Shown in pieces: positions 22,728-34,800 of a stretch of DNA of 64,000 bases (position 1 is the first letter of the stretch; every line of letters starts with the position of its first letter). Position numbers and translations under genes: made by a program. The notes below the pieces were generated by a model. The model was not told the DNA's origin and ran no database searches. It saw only the letters and a list, made by a program, of their open reading frames with translations. Source of the stretch: Mercurialis annua (taxonomy: Eukaryota; Streptophyta; Magnoliopsida; Malpighiales; Euphorbiaceae); contig NC_065577.1 of NCBI RefSeq assembly GCF_937616625.2, positions 22,023,501 through 22,087,500 of the forward strand. Direction: 5' to 3'.

Positions 22728-25700
22728 AGATTAGTATGTTGCGTCTCAAGTCCCTTTAACGCGTGTTCCAATTAACTAAGCATGGTTAGGTTATATTATG
22801 CAAAGTGTGCATGAAAAGTGACGCTAGATTAATATGTCGCATCTCAAGTCTCTTTAACGTTTCGTTCTGATTATAAGCATGTTTAGCTTATATTATGCAA
22901 AGTGTGCTTGGAAAGTGGCGTTAGATTAGTATGTCGTGTCTCAAGTCTCTCAAACGCGTCGTTCCGATTTCCTAAGCATACATATGTTATATTACGCAAA
23001 GTGTCCGTAAAAAGTGACGCTAGATTATTATTGCGCGTCTCAAGTCTTTTTAACGCGTCGTTTTGATTACCATGCATATGTCGTGTCACAAGTCTCTCTG
23101 ACGCATCGTTCCGATTACCTAAGCATGGTTTGGCTATATTATGCAAAGTGTGCGTCAAAAATGACTGTAGATAGTATGTCGCGACTTAAGTCTATCTAAC
23201 GCGTCGTTCCAATTACCTAAGCATGGTTAGGTTATATTAGGCAAAGTGTGCGTGAAAAGTGAATCTAGATTAGTATGTCACTTTTCAAGTCTTTTTAACG
23301 CGTCGTTCCGATTTCCTAAGCATGGTTAGTTTATATTATGCAAGGTGTGCGTGAAAAGTGACGCTAGATTAGTATGTCGCGTCTCAATGCTCTTAAATGT
23401 GTCGTTCCGATCACATAAATGTGGTTATGTTATATTACACAAAGTGTGCATGAAAAGTGACACTAGATTAGTATGTCGCGTCTCAAGTCTCTTTAACGCG
23501 TCGTTTCGATTACCATGCTTATGTCGCGTCATAAGTCTCTCTAACGCATTATTCCAATTACCATAAGCAGCTTATAGTACGTAAAGTGTGTTTAAAAAGT
23601 AACAATAGATTGGTATGTCACGTCTCAAGGCTATTTAACGCGTCGTCCCGATTACCAAAGCCTGTTTAAGTTATATTTAGCAAAGTGTGTGTGAAAAATG
23701 ACGTTAGATTAGTATGTTGCGTCTCATTGGATTAGTTTGTCGCGTCTCAAATCTCTTAAATGCGTCGTTTTGATTACCATGCTTATCTCGCGTCACAAAG
23801 TCTTTCTAACGCGTCGTTCCGATTACCTAAGCATGGTTAGCTTAGAGTAAGAAAAGTGAGCGTGAAAAGTAACAATATATTAGTATGTCGCGTCTCAAGT
23901 CTCTTAAACGCGTCGTTCCAATTACCTAAGCATGGTTAGGTTATATTACGCAAAGTTTGGGTGAAAAGTGACATTAGATTAGTACGTCGCATGTCAAGTC
24001 TCTGTAACGCGTTGTTTCAATTACCATGCTAATGTCGCGTCAAAAGTCTCTCTAACGCGTCGTTCCGATTACCTTAGCATGGTTAGGTTATAGTACACAA
24101 AGTGTGCGTGAATAGAATCAATAGATTAGTATGTCGCGTCTAAAGTCTCTTTAACGCATCGTTCCGATTACCTAAACATTTGTTAGGTTATATTATGCAC
24201 AGTGTGCGTTAAAAGTGACGCTATATTATTATGTCGCCTCTCAAGTCTCTTTAACACGTCGTTCTGATTACCTAAGCATGGTTAGGTTATATTACACAAA
24301 CTGTGCGTTAAAAGTGACGCTAGATTAGTATGGCGCGTCTCGAGTCTCTTTAGCACGTCGTTTCAATTACCATGCTTATGTCGCATCACAATTCTCTTTA
24401 TTGCTTTGTTCTGATTACCTAAGCATGTTTAGGTTACGCAAAGCGTGCGTGAAAAGGATTGCTAGATTAGTATGTTGCGTTTCAAGTCTCTTTAACGCGT
24501 CGTTCCAATTGTCTAAGCATGGTTAGGTTATATTATGCAAAGTGTGCGTGAAAAGTGACACTAGATTAGTATGTCACGTCTAACGTCTCTTAGCGCGTCG
24601 TTCTGATTACCTAATCGTAGTTAGGTTTATATTACACAAAGTGTGCGTAAAAGGTGAGGCTAGATTAGTATGGCGCGTCTCGAGTCACTTTAACGCGTCG
24701 TTTCGATTACCATGCTTATGTCGAGTCAGAATTCTTCTAACGCGTCGTTCCTATTACCTAAGCATTGTTAAGTTATATTACACAAACTGTGCGTGAAAAA
24801 TGACAATTGATTATTATGTCACGTCTCAAGTCTATTAAACGCGTCGTTCCTATTACCAATGTATGGTTAGGTTATATTACGCAAAGTTGGCGTGAAAAGT
24901 GACGCTAGATTTGTATGTGGCGTCTCAAGTCTCTGTAACGCGTCGTTTCAAATACCATGCTTATGTCGCGTCAAAAGTCTTTCTAACGCATCGTTCCGAT
25001 TACCTAAGCATGGTTAATATGCCGCGTCTCAAGTCTCTTTAACGCGTCTTTCCGATGACCTAAGCATGATTATGTTATATTATGCAAAATATGCGTAAAA
25101 AGTGATGTTGGATTAATAGGTCGCCTCTCGAGTCTCTTTAACGCGTCGTTCTGATTATCTAAGCATGGTTAGGTTATATTACGCAAAAGTGTGCATAAAA
25201 AGTGACGCTAGATTAGTATTTTTGTCTCAAGTTCTTTAACACGTTGTTCTGATTATCTAACCATTGTTAGGTTATATTACGTAAAGTCTGCGTCTCAAGT
25301 ATCTTTAACTCGTCGTTCCGATTACCTAAGCATGGTTAGGTTATATTACGCAAAGTGTGCGTGAAAAAGTGACACTAGATTAGTATATCGCGTCTCAAGT
25401 CTATTTAACGCGTCGTTCTGATTTCCTAAGCATGGTTATGTTATATTACACAAAGTGTGCGTAAAAAGTGACGCTAGATTAAAATTGCGCGTCTCAAGTC
25501 TCTTTAACGCGTCTTTTCGATTACCATGCTTATGTCGCGTCATAACTCTCTCTAACGCATCGTTCCGATTAACTAAGCATGGTTAGGTTATATTATGAAA
25601 AGTGTCCTTAAAAAGTGACGCTAGATTAGTATGTCGCGTCTGAAGACTATTTAACGCGTCGTTCGGATTACCTAAGATGGGTTACGTTATATTACGCAAG

Positions 25701-28700
25701 GACTGCATGAAAAGTGACGCTAGATTAGTATGTCGCGTCTCAAGTCTCTTTAACGCGTCGTTCCTATTACTTAAGAATGGTTAGGTTTACGCAAAGTGTA
25801 AGAGAAAAGTAACGCTAGATTAGTATGTCACTTCTCAAGTCTCTTTAACGCGTCGTTCCGATTACCTAAGCATGGTTATGTTATACTACGCAAGGTATCC
25901 GTGACAAGTGACGTTAGATTAGTATGTCGTGTCTCAAGGCTCTTTAATGCGTCATTCTCATTTACTTAAGCAGGCTTAGGTGATATTATGCAAAGTTGCC
26001 GTGAAAAGAGACGTTAGATTAATATGGCGCGTCTCAAGTCGCTTTAACGCGTTGTTTCGATGACCATGCTTATGTCGCGTCAAAAGTCTCTCTAATATGT
26101 CGTTCCGATTACCGAAGTATGGTTTGGTTATATTATGCAAAAGTGTGCGTAAAGAATGACAATATATTAGTATGTCGCGTCTCAAGTCCATTTAACGCGT
26201 CGTTCTAATTACTTAAGAATGGTTAGGTTATATTACGCAAAGTGTGCGTGAAAAATCACAATAGATTAGTTAGTCGCGTCTTAAGTCTATCTAACGCGTC
26301 GTTCCGATTACATAAGCATGGTAAGGTTATATTATGCAAAGTGTTCGTGAAAAGTGTGACGCTCGATTAGTATGTCTTGTCTCAAGTCTCTTTAACGCGT
26401 CGTTTTGATTACCAAAGCATGGTTAGGCTATAGTACACAAAGAGTGCGTGAAAAGGATCAATAGATTAGTATGTCGCGTGTCAAGTTTCACGCGTCATTC
26501 CGATTACCTAAGCATGGTTAGGTTATATTATGCAAAGTGTGCGTGAAAAGTGATGCTATATTGGTATGTCCAGTCTTAAGTTTCTTTAACTGCGTCGTTT
26601 CGATTACCTAAGCATGGTTAGGTTATATTACGCAAAGTGTGCGTAAAAAGTGACGCTAGATTAATATGTTTCGTCTCAAATCTCTTAAACGCGTCGTTTT
26701 GATTACCATTCTTATCTCGCAGCACAAGTCTCTTTAACGCGTCGTTCCGATTACCAAAGCATGGTTAGGTTTTATTACGCAAAGTGTGCGTGAAAGTGAC
26801 GTTAGATTAGTACGTCGCGCGTCTCAAGACTCTCCAACGCGACGTTCCGATTTCCTAAGCAGGGATTACTTATATTACGCAAAGTGTGCGTGAAAACTGA
26901 CGCTAGATTAGTATGTCGCCTCTCAAGTCTCTCTGACGCGTCGTTCCAATTTCCTAAGCATGGTTTGGTTATATTACGTAAAGTGTGCGTAAAAAGTGAC
27001 GCTAGATTAATATGGCTCATCTGAAGTCTCATTAACGCATCGTTTCAATTACCATCGCGTCACAATTCTATCTAACGCGTCATTCTGATTACCTAAGCAT
27101 GGTTAGGTTGTATAACGGAAAGTGGGCATGAAAAACGACAATAGATTAGAATGTCGCGTCTTAAGTCTATCTAACCCGTTGTTCCGATTACTTAAGCATG
27201 GTTAGGTTTTATTAGGCAAAGTGTGCATGAAAAGTGATGCTAGATTAGTATGGCGCGTCTCAGGTGTCTTTAATGCGTCGTTCCGATTACATAAGCATGG
27301 TTAGGTTATATTACGCGAGGTGAGCTTGAAAAGTGACGCTAGACTATGTCGCGTCTTAAGGCTCTTTAACGCGTAGTCCTGATTACCTAAGCATGGTTTG
27401 GTTAATTTTGCAAAGTTTGCGTGAAATGTGACGCTAGATTAGTATGTCGCATCTTAAGTCTCTTTAACGCGTCGTTTCAATTACCATGCCGCGTCACAAG
27501 TCTCTCTAACGCGTCGTTCCGAATACCTAAGCAAGGTAAGGTTATAGTACGCAAAGTGTGCGTGATAAGTAACAATAGATTAGTATGTCGCGTCTCTAGT
27601 CTCTTTAACGCGTCTTTACCGCCTAAGCATGGTTATTTTATTACGCAAAGTGTGCGTGAAAATTGACGCTAGATTTGTATGTCGCGACTCTAATCTCATT
27701 AACGCATCGTTCCCATTACCTAAGCATGGTTAGGTTATATTACGCAAAGTGTGAGTAAAAAGTGACGCTAGATTAGTATGTCGCGTCTCAAGTCTCTTTA
27801 ACGTGTCGGTCCGATTACCTAAGCATGGTTAGGTTATATTACGCAAAGTGTGTGTAAATAATGACGCTAGATTAGTATGGTGCGTTTCAAGTCTCTTTAA
27901 CGTGTCGTGTTGATTACCATGCTTATGTCGCGTCAAAAGTCTCTCACGCGTCGTTCCTATTACCTAAGCATGGTTAGGTTATATTACACAAAGTGTGCGT
28001 GAAAAGTGATGCTAGATTAGTATGTCGCATCACAAGTCTCTCTAATGCGTCGTTCCTGCAACCTAAGCATGGTTAGGTTACGCAAAGTGTGCGTGAAAAG
28101 TGACGCTAGAATAGTATGTCGCGTCTCAAGTCTCTATAACGCGTCGTTTCGATTACCAGTCTTATGTCGCGTAACAAGCGTCTCTAATGCATCGTTCTGA
28201 TTACCTAAGCATGGTTCGGTTATATTATGCAAAGTGTGCATGGAAAGCTGTGTTTGATTAGTATGTCGCATCTCAAGTGTCTTTAACGCGTCGTTCCGAT
28301 TACCTAAGCTTGGCTAGGTTGTATTACACAAAGTGTGCGTCAAAAGTGACGTTAAATTAGTATGGCGTGTCTCAAGTCATTTTAACGTGTCGTTCTGATT
28401 ACCTAATTATGGTTAGGTTATATTAAGCAAAGTGTGCGTAAAACATGACGCTGGATAAGTGTGGCGCGTTATAAGTCTCTTTAACCCGCCGCTTCAAATG
28501 CTATGCTTATGTCGCGTAACAAGCGTCTTAACATGTCGTTCTAATTACCTAAGCATGTCTAGGTTATATACTCAAAGTGTGCGTGAAAAGTCACAATAGA
28601 TTTTTATGTCGCGTCTCAAGTCTATTTACCGCGTTCTTCCGATTACCTAAGCATGGTTAGGGTATTTTATGCAAAAAGTGCGTGAAAAGTGACTCTAAAT

Positions 28701-29092
28701 TAGTATGTCACGACTCAAGTCTCTTTAACGCGTGTTCTGATTACCTAAGCATGGTTAGGTTAACGCAAAGTGTGCGTGAAAAGTGACGCTAGATTAGTAT
28801 GTCGCATCTGAAGTCTCTGTAACGCGTCGTTCCGATTACCTAAGGATGATTAGGTTATATTACGCATAGTTTGCGTGGAAAGTGACGGTAGATTAGTATC
28901 GCCCGTCTCATGTCTCATTAACGCGTGTTCTGAATACCTAAGCCTGGTTAGGTTATATTACGCATAGTGTGAGTGAAAAGTGATACTAGATAAGTATATT
29001 CATCTCAAGTCTTTTTAACGTGTCGTTCCGATTACCTAAGCATGGTTAGGTTATATTACGCAAAGTGTGAGTGAAAAGTGACGCTAGATTAG
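22728..29092 (+). repeat. 99/147-bp satellite between MULE tails 2 and 3
   Basis: Forward satellite. 24228-25980 matches 12790-14350; 26100-29092 matches 49400-52280 and, in part, 18640-22113. The 76-codon reverse frame at 26802-27032 is nearly the same as that at 19331-19561, showing how close these blocks are. No gene is present. Confidence 0.95.
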
Positions 29093-29688
29093 CAAAGCCA
29101 CGTACGAGCGAGTTTATAGCTCTCTTATCAACCCAATGAATGGGGCTGATATGTGGGAAACAGAATACTCCCATTCTCACTAGTGCAACAAAAGAAGAGA
29201 GGGAGAAAGGCAAAGGTAAGGCGAAGCACAAGCACAAGCACAAGCGAAAAGGGCCAAGTTATCACGCAAGGGGCGTCAACAAGTTAAGTGTACCGAATGT
29301 GGACAGTTTGGCCACAATATAAGGAAACATTTAAAGGAAAGAGGTCAAGCTTCGGGTGGAGGTGAACAACAACCATCTGTAAATGAAGGTGAAGGACCAA
29401 TGGCAGAAAGTGAAGTACAGATTCCCGACGTAAATAACTTTCTCGAATTTCGGTTGCTTGTGTAAGTACAATCTCCCTTATAAATGTGTTTTTGTTGTAG
29501 GCTACTAGTCAAGTGCCGCATGCGTTGGTGTCTGGCCGAGGAATTGGGTGCCACGTCGATAAAAAACGAAAAGAAATGGCAATTTTTGGTCTTATGGTAT
29601 TTTGTGAGCGCCGCCATAAAGATCAGGGGGTTTAGCGCCCGTTTTTAAACATCAGGGGGTTTAGCGCCCCCATGGGTGATTATTAGCC
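29093..29688 (+). mobile_element. MULE transposase 3' tail, copy 3
   Basis: Shares the 26-bp deletion with copies 2 and 4. It additionally lacks about 20 bp encoding the PNPFNII part. Zinc-knuckle text is present out of frame. The intron donor GT is intact (gtaaat). The left and right satellite junctions are identical to the other copies, so it was amplified with its flanks, not re-inserted. Confidence 0.85.
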
Positions 29689-29963
29689 AGATTAGTATGT
29701 TGCGTCTCAAGTCCCTTTAACGCGTGTTCCAATTAACTAAGCATGGTTAGGTTATATTATGCAAAGTGTGCATGAAAAGTGACGCTAGATTAGTATGTCG
29801 CGTCTCAAGTCTCTTTAACGTGTCGTTCTGATTATAAGCATGTTTAGGTTATATTACGCAAAGTGTGCTTGGAAAGTGGCGTTAGATTAGTATGTCGTGT
29901 CTCAAGTCTCTTAACGCGTCGTTCCGATTACCTAAGCTTAGTTAGGTTACATTACGCAAAGTG
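29689..29963 (+). repeat. Satellite between MULE tail 3 and the LTR retrotransposon
   Basis: About three units, matching 17011-17280 and 52883-53151. It ends in gcaaagtg, whose last five bases aagtg (29959-29963) form the left target duplication of the retrotransposon. Confidence 0.95.
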
Positions 29964-31099
29964 TGTTAGTAGTATATGCACTAGGGCCATTTGATCGTGT
30001 ATATTTGTAGAATTAATCCCAATGGCAAAGATATATATGTTCTATTTGAACTAAGTGTCTCATCAACTAAGTGTTCATTTATTACGTATTGTCCTTATCA
30101 CATTGTGATAGAATCTATTCTTAAGGTGTTAAGAATATGAGTGACAGATTCTATTATACAAGTGATCTAAATAACCGTTCACGATCGATGGGGTCCTACG
30201 AATAAGGGCATCGCATTATCCCGGAAAGATCGTCACCTCTTTTTATTCTCCTGATTAGTAAATAGTTACTAATTATAGGAAGTAGTGAGTCTCATACTAC
30301 TTGATGGGGATCAGAATAAACATGTGGACACTCAAGGTGTTGAGTGAGTCGAACAAGTGACGCTAGATGACTTATACATGGTAATTCATTAAAGTCAATT
30401 TAATGTCATCTAGTTCATAATTGTACATATGTCCTTTGACTTGCGGTGACACTATCTTGTATATAGGTGATTAGAGTTTGATACTCCTTAACTCTAGATC
30501 TTTCATGAGCTAGAGCCGCGGGATGTGTTGGCTCTAGTTAGTTGTATATGGAGATAGGGGTTTAACCTAGAAAGGATTCATCACTCTGGATGAACGGAGA
30601 CAAGATTCTATGCTATCTCAAATTGTTCTTGATGGATGATAAAACCTGCGCAGGTGTATATGACTTACATAGAAAGTTGTTTCTAGTGGAAGTCATATTT
30701 ATCAAGAATTAGAACTGAGAGATGAGGTCATATGATCAAGACAAACAGTGTTTGACTTAACCGTGACACTAGTCGAGATTGGAATCTTAGATGAAGGGAA
30801 TTTTGAGTGTACGGTATTATGAACAATGGTTCATAAAGAATGCATCGAAACATTCATCTCTATTTGGGGGTCGTGATATGTTGCTAGACGTCACTCTCGA
30901 TCTACGAGAATTAATAATTAAATGGGGTTTAATTATTTAATATAAGAATGGCGTTTCTTATGTCTCTCGTTGCCATATAGATGTGAACCTAGTTAGTCAC
31001 ACACAATAGAGTGTGCAACCGATTGAGTTTACGAAAGATCGATTTCATATAGATACTAGCATATCTCGGAAATTAATCTAAGATGAAAAACAAGTACAA

Positions 31100-31208
31100 A
31101 TTAGGGACTAATTTGTAAGAGTTATAAATTAGTAGGAACCTAATTGTATTATGTCCATATTAATTAGGGACTAATTTATAAGAGTTATAAATTAGTAGGA
31201 ACCTAATT
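31100..31208 (+). repeat. Direct duplication inside the LTR, 63-bp spacing
   Basis: The segment from attagggactaattt to taggaacctaatt occurs at 31100 and again at 31163 with one change (gtaagag / ataagag). Each copy holds an inverted repeat actaattt...aaattagt with an 11-bp loop. The 3' LTR has the same duplication. Confidence 0.9.
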
Positions 31209-31346
31209 ATATTTTAACCAAGTTTTATGATTAAAAGGTTTAAGTAATTAATTAGTGTAATTAATGATACTTAAATGACTAATCATTAGCTAATGGAATG
31301 ATGATGTCATGGTGATGATGTAATGAGATAAGCCTATGTCATATAT

Positions 31347-31406
31347 GTGATGTCATCATATGACATCACCTATATGATGTCACCACATGAAAGGTGTCAT
31401 GTGGTG
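31347..31406. promoter_or_regulatory. Palindrome pair upstream of the LTR TATA box
   Basis: A perfect inverted repeat gtgatgtcat-cat-atgacatcac (31347-31369) is followed by caccacatg...catgtggtg (31381-31389 and 31398-31406). TGATGTCA/TGACATCA resembles bZIP-type sites, and CACATG resembles an E-box. These lie about 70-130 bp upstream of the TATA box, so a role as LTR enhancer sites is plausible but inferred. Confidence 0.5.
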
Positions 31407-31462
31407 GCAACACCTTTGCTTGGTGTGTGACACCTAGCATGCAAGGTGTTGCATTCTTAAGG

Positions 31463-31489
31463 CATGCTCTAGCCTATAAATAGAGCATG
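31463..31489 (+). promoter_or_regulatory. LTR core promoter: TATA box in the loop of an inverted repeat
   Basis: TATAAATA at 31475-31482 overlaps the loop of a 9-bp perfect inverted repeat, catgctcta (31463-31471) and tagagcatg (31481-31489). The R region would start roughly 25-35 bp downstream. The 3' LTR carries the same at about 39032-39058. Confidence 0.75.
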
Positions 31490-31941
31490 TCCTTGCTCAT
31501 TTCATAATAACACACAACACACATCTCACTACAAAGTTGTAGAGAGAGAAAGCACTTGAAGGAGTTCAAGTTGTCATCAATCACGGGAAAAACTTGGCGA
31601 CGTTTTTCATACATCCGAGCAAGGTAGTGATCGCGGCGAGAGTTTGAGCTTAGGGCTGCTCGGCAAGAGGAACTCTTGCAGGATTACTTCAAGGCGAGGA
31701 TTCAATCGGACGCATACTCGTGTGGACGAGCTTGAGGTCGCCGTACTTTCGGGACTACAAGAATCGTTGGAGAATCGACATAGGTATTCTTCTTACGATT
31801 CCTAGATGCGTGCTTTAATTACTAAATGATACGACGATCCATTTGTTGTTCATATGATCAACTTTAGGATCCGGATTGTTAGAATTTCGATTTTGAATTG
31901 AAATATACGATCTGGACCCGCGCCTCCCGCTGCGCCAACAG

Positions 31942-31954
31942 TGGTATCAGAGCC
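31942..31954 (+). other. Primer-binding site, initiator Met-tRNA
   Basis: tggtatcagagcc lies one base after the 5' LTR. It is complementary to the 3' end of plant initiator methionyl-tRNA, the usual primer of plant copia elements. Confidence 0.95.
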
Positions 31955-32240
31955 ACCGTATCATCGAGTATTAACGCTTTACGATTGAATACATGTATAA
32001 ATAATCATGGACTTAGGAATTATTATTGGGCATGTAATTTATAATTCCGAGGGCTTAATTTTTTTTTTTCAAAATGAACAAACGTTATTGTGATATTAAT
32101 TACATTTGAATAAATTCTGTTTAGGAGATTGGTACTTAAGTGGTCCGCTCGTGACCCTCCAATCTATCCTGGGAATTTTTCTAATGTGATCATTTAACAC
32201 AATACGTGATTCGCTTGTGCATTATGTTGTCATCAACGGG

Positions 32241-32480
32241 ATGTGCGGAAAAAGGCGAAACCCGAAAAAAAAAAAACCCGGAAAAAAATAATAATATTTT
32301 TTTTCATAAAAACCAAAAATGCTGAAAAACGGGTTTTACACCCGGGAAAAAGTTTTCGGCCCGAAAAAAAAAATATTTTTTTTCTCCGTAAAAAACCGAA
32401 ATGCTGAAAAAGGGGTTTTACACCCGGGGAAAAGTTTCCGACTCGAAAAAAAAAAACCGTAAAAAAAAAAAAAAAAAATT
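32241..32480 (+). repeat. A-rich low-complexity stretch with an 82-bp tandem duplication
   Basis: Runs of 8-18 A or T alternate with gggttttacacccggg. The unit starting atgctgaaaa recurs at 32319 and 32401 (82-bp spacing) with several changes. It is non-coding and probably slippage-prone. Confidence 0.8.
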
Positions 32481-33200
32481 CGAGCATCAGCAATCGGTTG
32501 AGGCTTTCGGAGGTTCGAGGATGAATCCTCGATACCTATAGAAAGTAGATATTACATAGTGAATGATTAGAGAATCATTTCCGAGATATGTAATAGTTTG
32601 CTCATTCTTTTGTGGCTAAAGAATGAGACCTAGGAAGTCCATGATCATACATGTGTGATTGCATGATTAATTTTAGCTTTAATATGTATGAGATGCATGC
32701 TAAAATGTATTGTGTGTTTAGTGAGACCTGAATAACTTAAAACCCTAAGAAATCTTCCTAAAAATTAAAAGATTAAGTTTATATTGATTAATCATTAAAT
32801 TGTTTATCAATGGCTCTCCATTGGAGCAATAAACTAACACGCTTTGAGTTATCATCTTGTCGGCTATGGATACATAGGGGTGAGATGATATCGTCAAGAG
32901 ATGTTGTTGAGTTTATTGTTAAGCATGAGATGTTACGGGTGTAGTCGATATAATATACGGCGAGAAAGGCAATTAGGCGTACCTGAGTCGTATATTATTC
33001 AAATCGATACATCTTAGTTGATTCAATGGGTTAAACTTAACTAATGTGGAAACCTAAGAATAGCATTAAGTACTTGAGGGTGAAAGCATTAGGAGCTGGA
33101 AATGATTGAACCTCATATGAGATATGATGAACAAGTAATTGTTCACTTATATATCATTTTGATCCCAAGAATAACATTAAGTACTTGAGGGAAAGATAAA

Positions 33201-33835
33201 GGCTTAATTCCTTAAAAACCCCCCACCTTGCATTTTTTTTTCGTTTATACCCTGACCTTGTAAAAACTCCATTTGTACCCAATTTTGAGTTTTTATGTTT
33301 CATCTCTACCCAAAAGCATTAAATTGTACTCTTTTCATTTGAAAAAGAGTTTAAAACAATCCTTCATTTTTAACTTATATACTAATTAGATATTAAAGTT
33401 ATTAATAGTACAAAAATACCATCTTCTTCAAAAAATTAAAAATAATAATAATTTTTTTTTATTTTTTTTTTAAATAATTCCGAATTTTTTGTTTATTTTT
33501 TTAATTTTTTTTAATTTTTTTTAAAAATATTTCTAACAAAAAAATTAAAAATAATAACATTTTTTTTAATTTTTTTATTATTTTATATAATTAAAAAAAT
33601 TAATTAATTATTTGGATATATTTGATCATTTTTTAAGTTTAAGGATTTATTTGTATTGTTAAAAATAAAAAAAAAGTATGTTTTAACTCTTTTCTAAATG
33701 AAAAGAGTACAATTTAATGCTTTTGGGTAGGGATGAAACATAAAAACCCAAAATTGGGTACAAATGGTGTTTTTACAAGGTCAGGGTATAAACGAAAAAA
33801 AAGTGCAAGGTGGGGGTTTTTTAAGAAATTAAGCC
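33201..33835. mobile_element. MULE-type MITE nested in the retrotransposon
   Basis: 635 bp with terminal inverted repeats of about 150 bp (33201-33353 against about 33680-33835). These begin ggcttaatt and include cgtttataccctgaccttg on both arms. A perfect 9-bp target duplication aaagataaa lies at 33192-33200 and 33836-33844. Nine-base duplication with long inverted ends is the Mutator signature. The centre is A/T-rich without coding capacity, so it is non-autonomous. Its start, ggct(t)aat, resembles the outer end of the MULE tails at 17010 and elsewhere, though the two are not the same family. Confidence 0.93.
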
Positions 33836-34800
33836 AAAGATAAATGAATATAAGAATTCAATCACCCACTTGAAATCTTTTCCAACAAAGATTCACGTTT
33901 CCTATTTTGGAAGTGTAGGATTCGAAAAAGATAGTGGGAGGCCATTTTGATAAAGACCAAATCATTATGGTTAAATATACAAAATAACACGAATACTAAT
34001 TAGAGATCTTTGCTATCTAAGGGATAATAAGATTAAATAGAATCCTTTTAAGTGACATTCACGATAGTAATCGGCTAGTGGTTTAAAACCATTTTTTGAT
34101 TGATTAAGATATTTAGATGCCTCCAAGGCTATTGCGAAAAAGAAATGCACATTGGTTAACAAAGAAAAGTGTTTTCGTTTGTTAAGATGTAGGACAGTAT
34201 AAGTCATAGCCGGAAATATTTGGAATATTTAAAAGGCGGTTTGGTCAATAAAAGAAATTGTTTCTTTTATCAAAACAAAAGACATTGAAATGGAAATTGT
34301 ATTAAGTATTGTGAATACTTAATGGGCAATGACGAGAGGAACGACAATTCCATCAAGAATGTTTCTATCTCATGTTCCAATGTCAATTGCTCATTTAAAA
34401 GTTTAGGTATTGGATACCGATGCTAATTCTCATATTTGTTTATCTTTTACGGATTTAGTAAAAGTGAGAAAGAAAGGAAAAAGATGAAGTAATCTTAAAT
34501 CTCGGGAATGACGCAAGCGTTGCGACAAGAGCTATAGGATCAACTTCAATTTTCTTAAATATACATAAGTTGTACTTAAACAAGTTTTTTGTACTTACCC
34601 AATATATATAGAAATATCATATCCGAATTTATATGACAAATTTGGTAGTTGATTTTCTATTTACAAAGGATGTTTGTAGTATTATGTTTGATAATACGGA
34701 GTTGGGTATGGATATGTACAAAATGTTCTTTATGACTTGAATAAAGATGTTTAATGCAAAAGATGTTTTGGAAATTAATACCATAAGTTATCAAATTTCT

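Larger units (their letters stand above)
29964..31940 (+). repeat. 5' LTR (1977 bp)
   Basis: Same length as the 3' LTR and essentially identical to it. It contains a TATA box at 31475, palindromes upstream of it, and a 46-bp segment present twice (31100-31145 and 31163-31208). LTRs supply the promoter and polyadenylation signals of the element. Confidence 0.97.
31955..34800 (+). pseudogene. Leader and decayed gag region of the retrotransposon
   Basis: This stretch should hold the leader and gag. No open frame of useful length remains on the forward strand and no zinc knuckle was found. It includes a low-complexity part (32241-32480) and a nested MITE (33201-33835). Two copies of aataRcattaagtacttgag (near 33060 and 33172) suggest a small internal duplication. 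An 86-codon reverse frame (32233-32493) is an artefact of A-runs. Confidence 0.6.

Noticed and set aside
32233..32493. Reverse-strand phenylalanine-rich 86-codon frame as a membrane peptide
   Set aside because: It results from A-runs in the retrotransposon leader; low-complexity phenylalanine stretches are an artefact.
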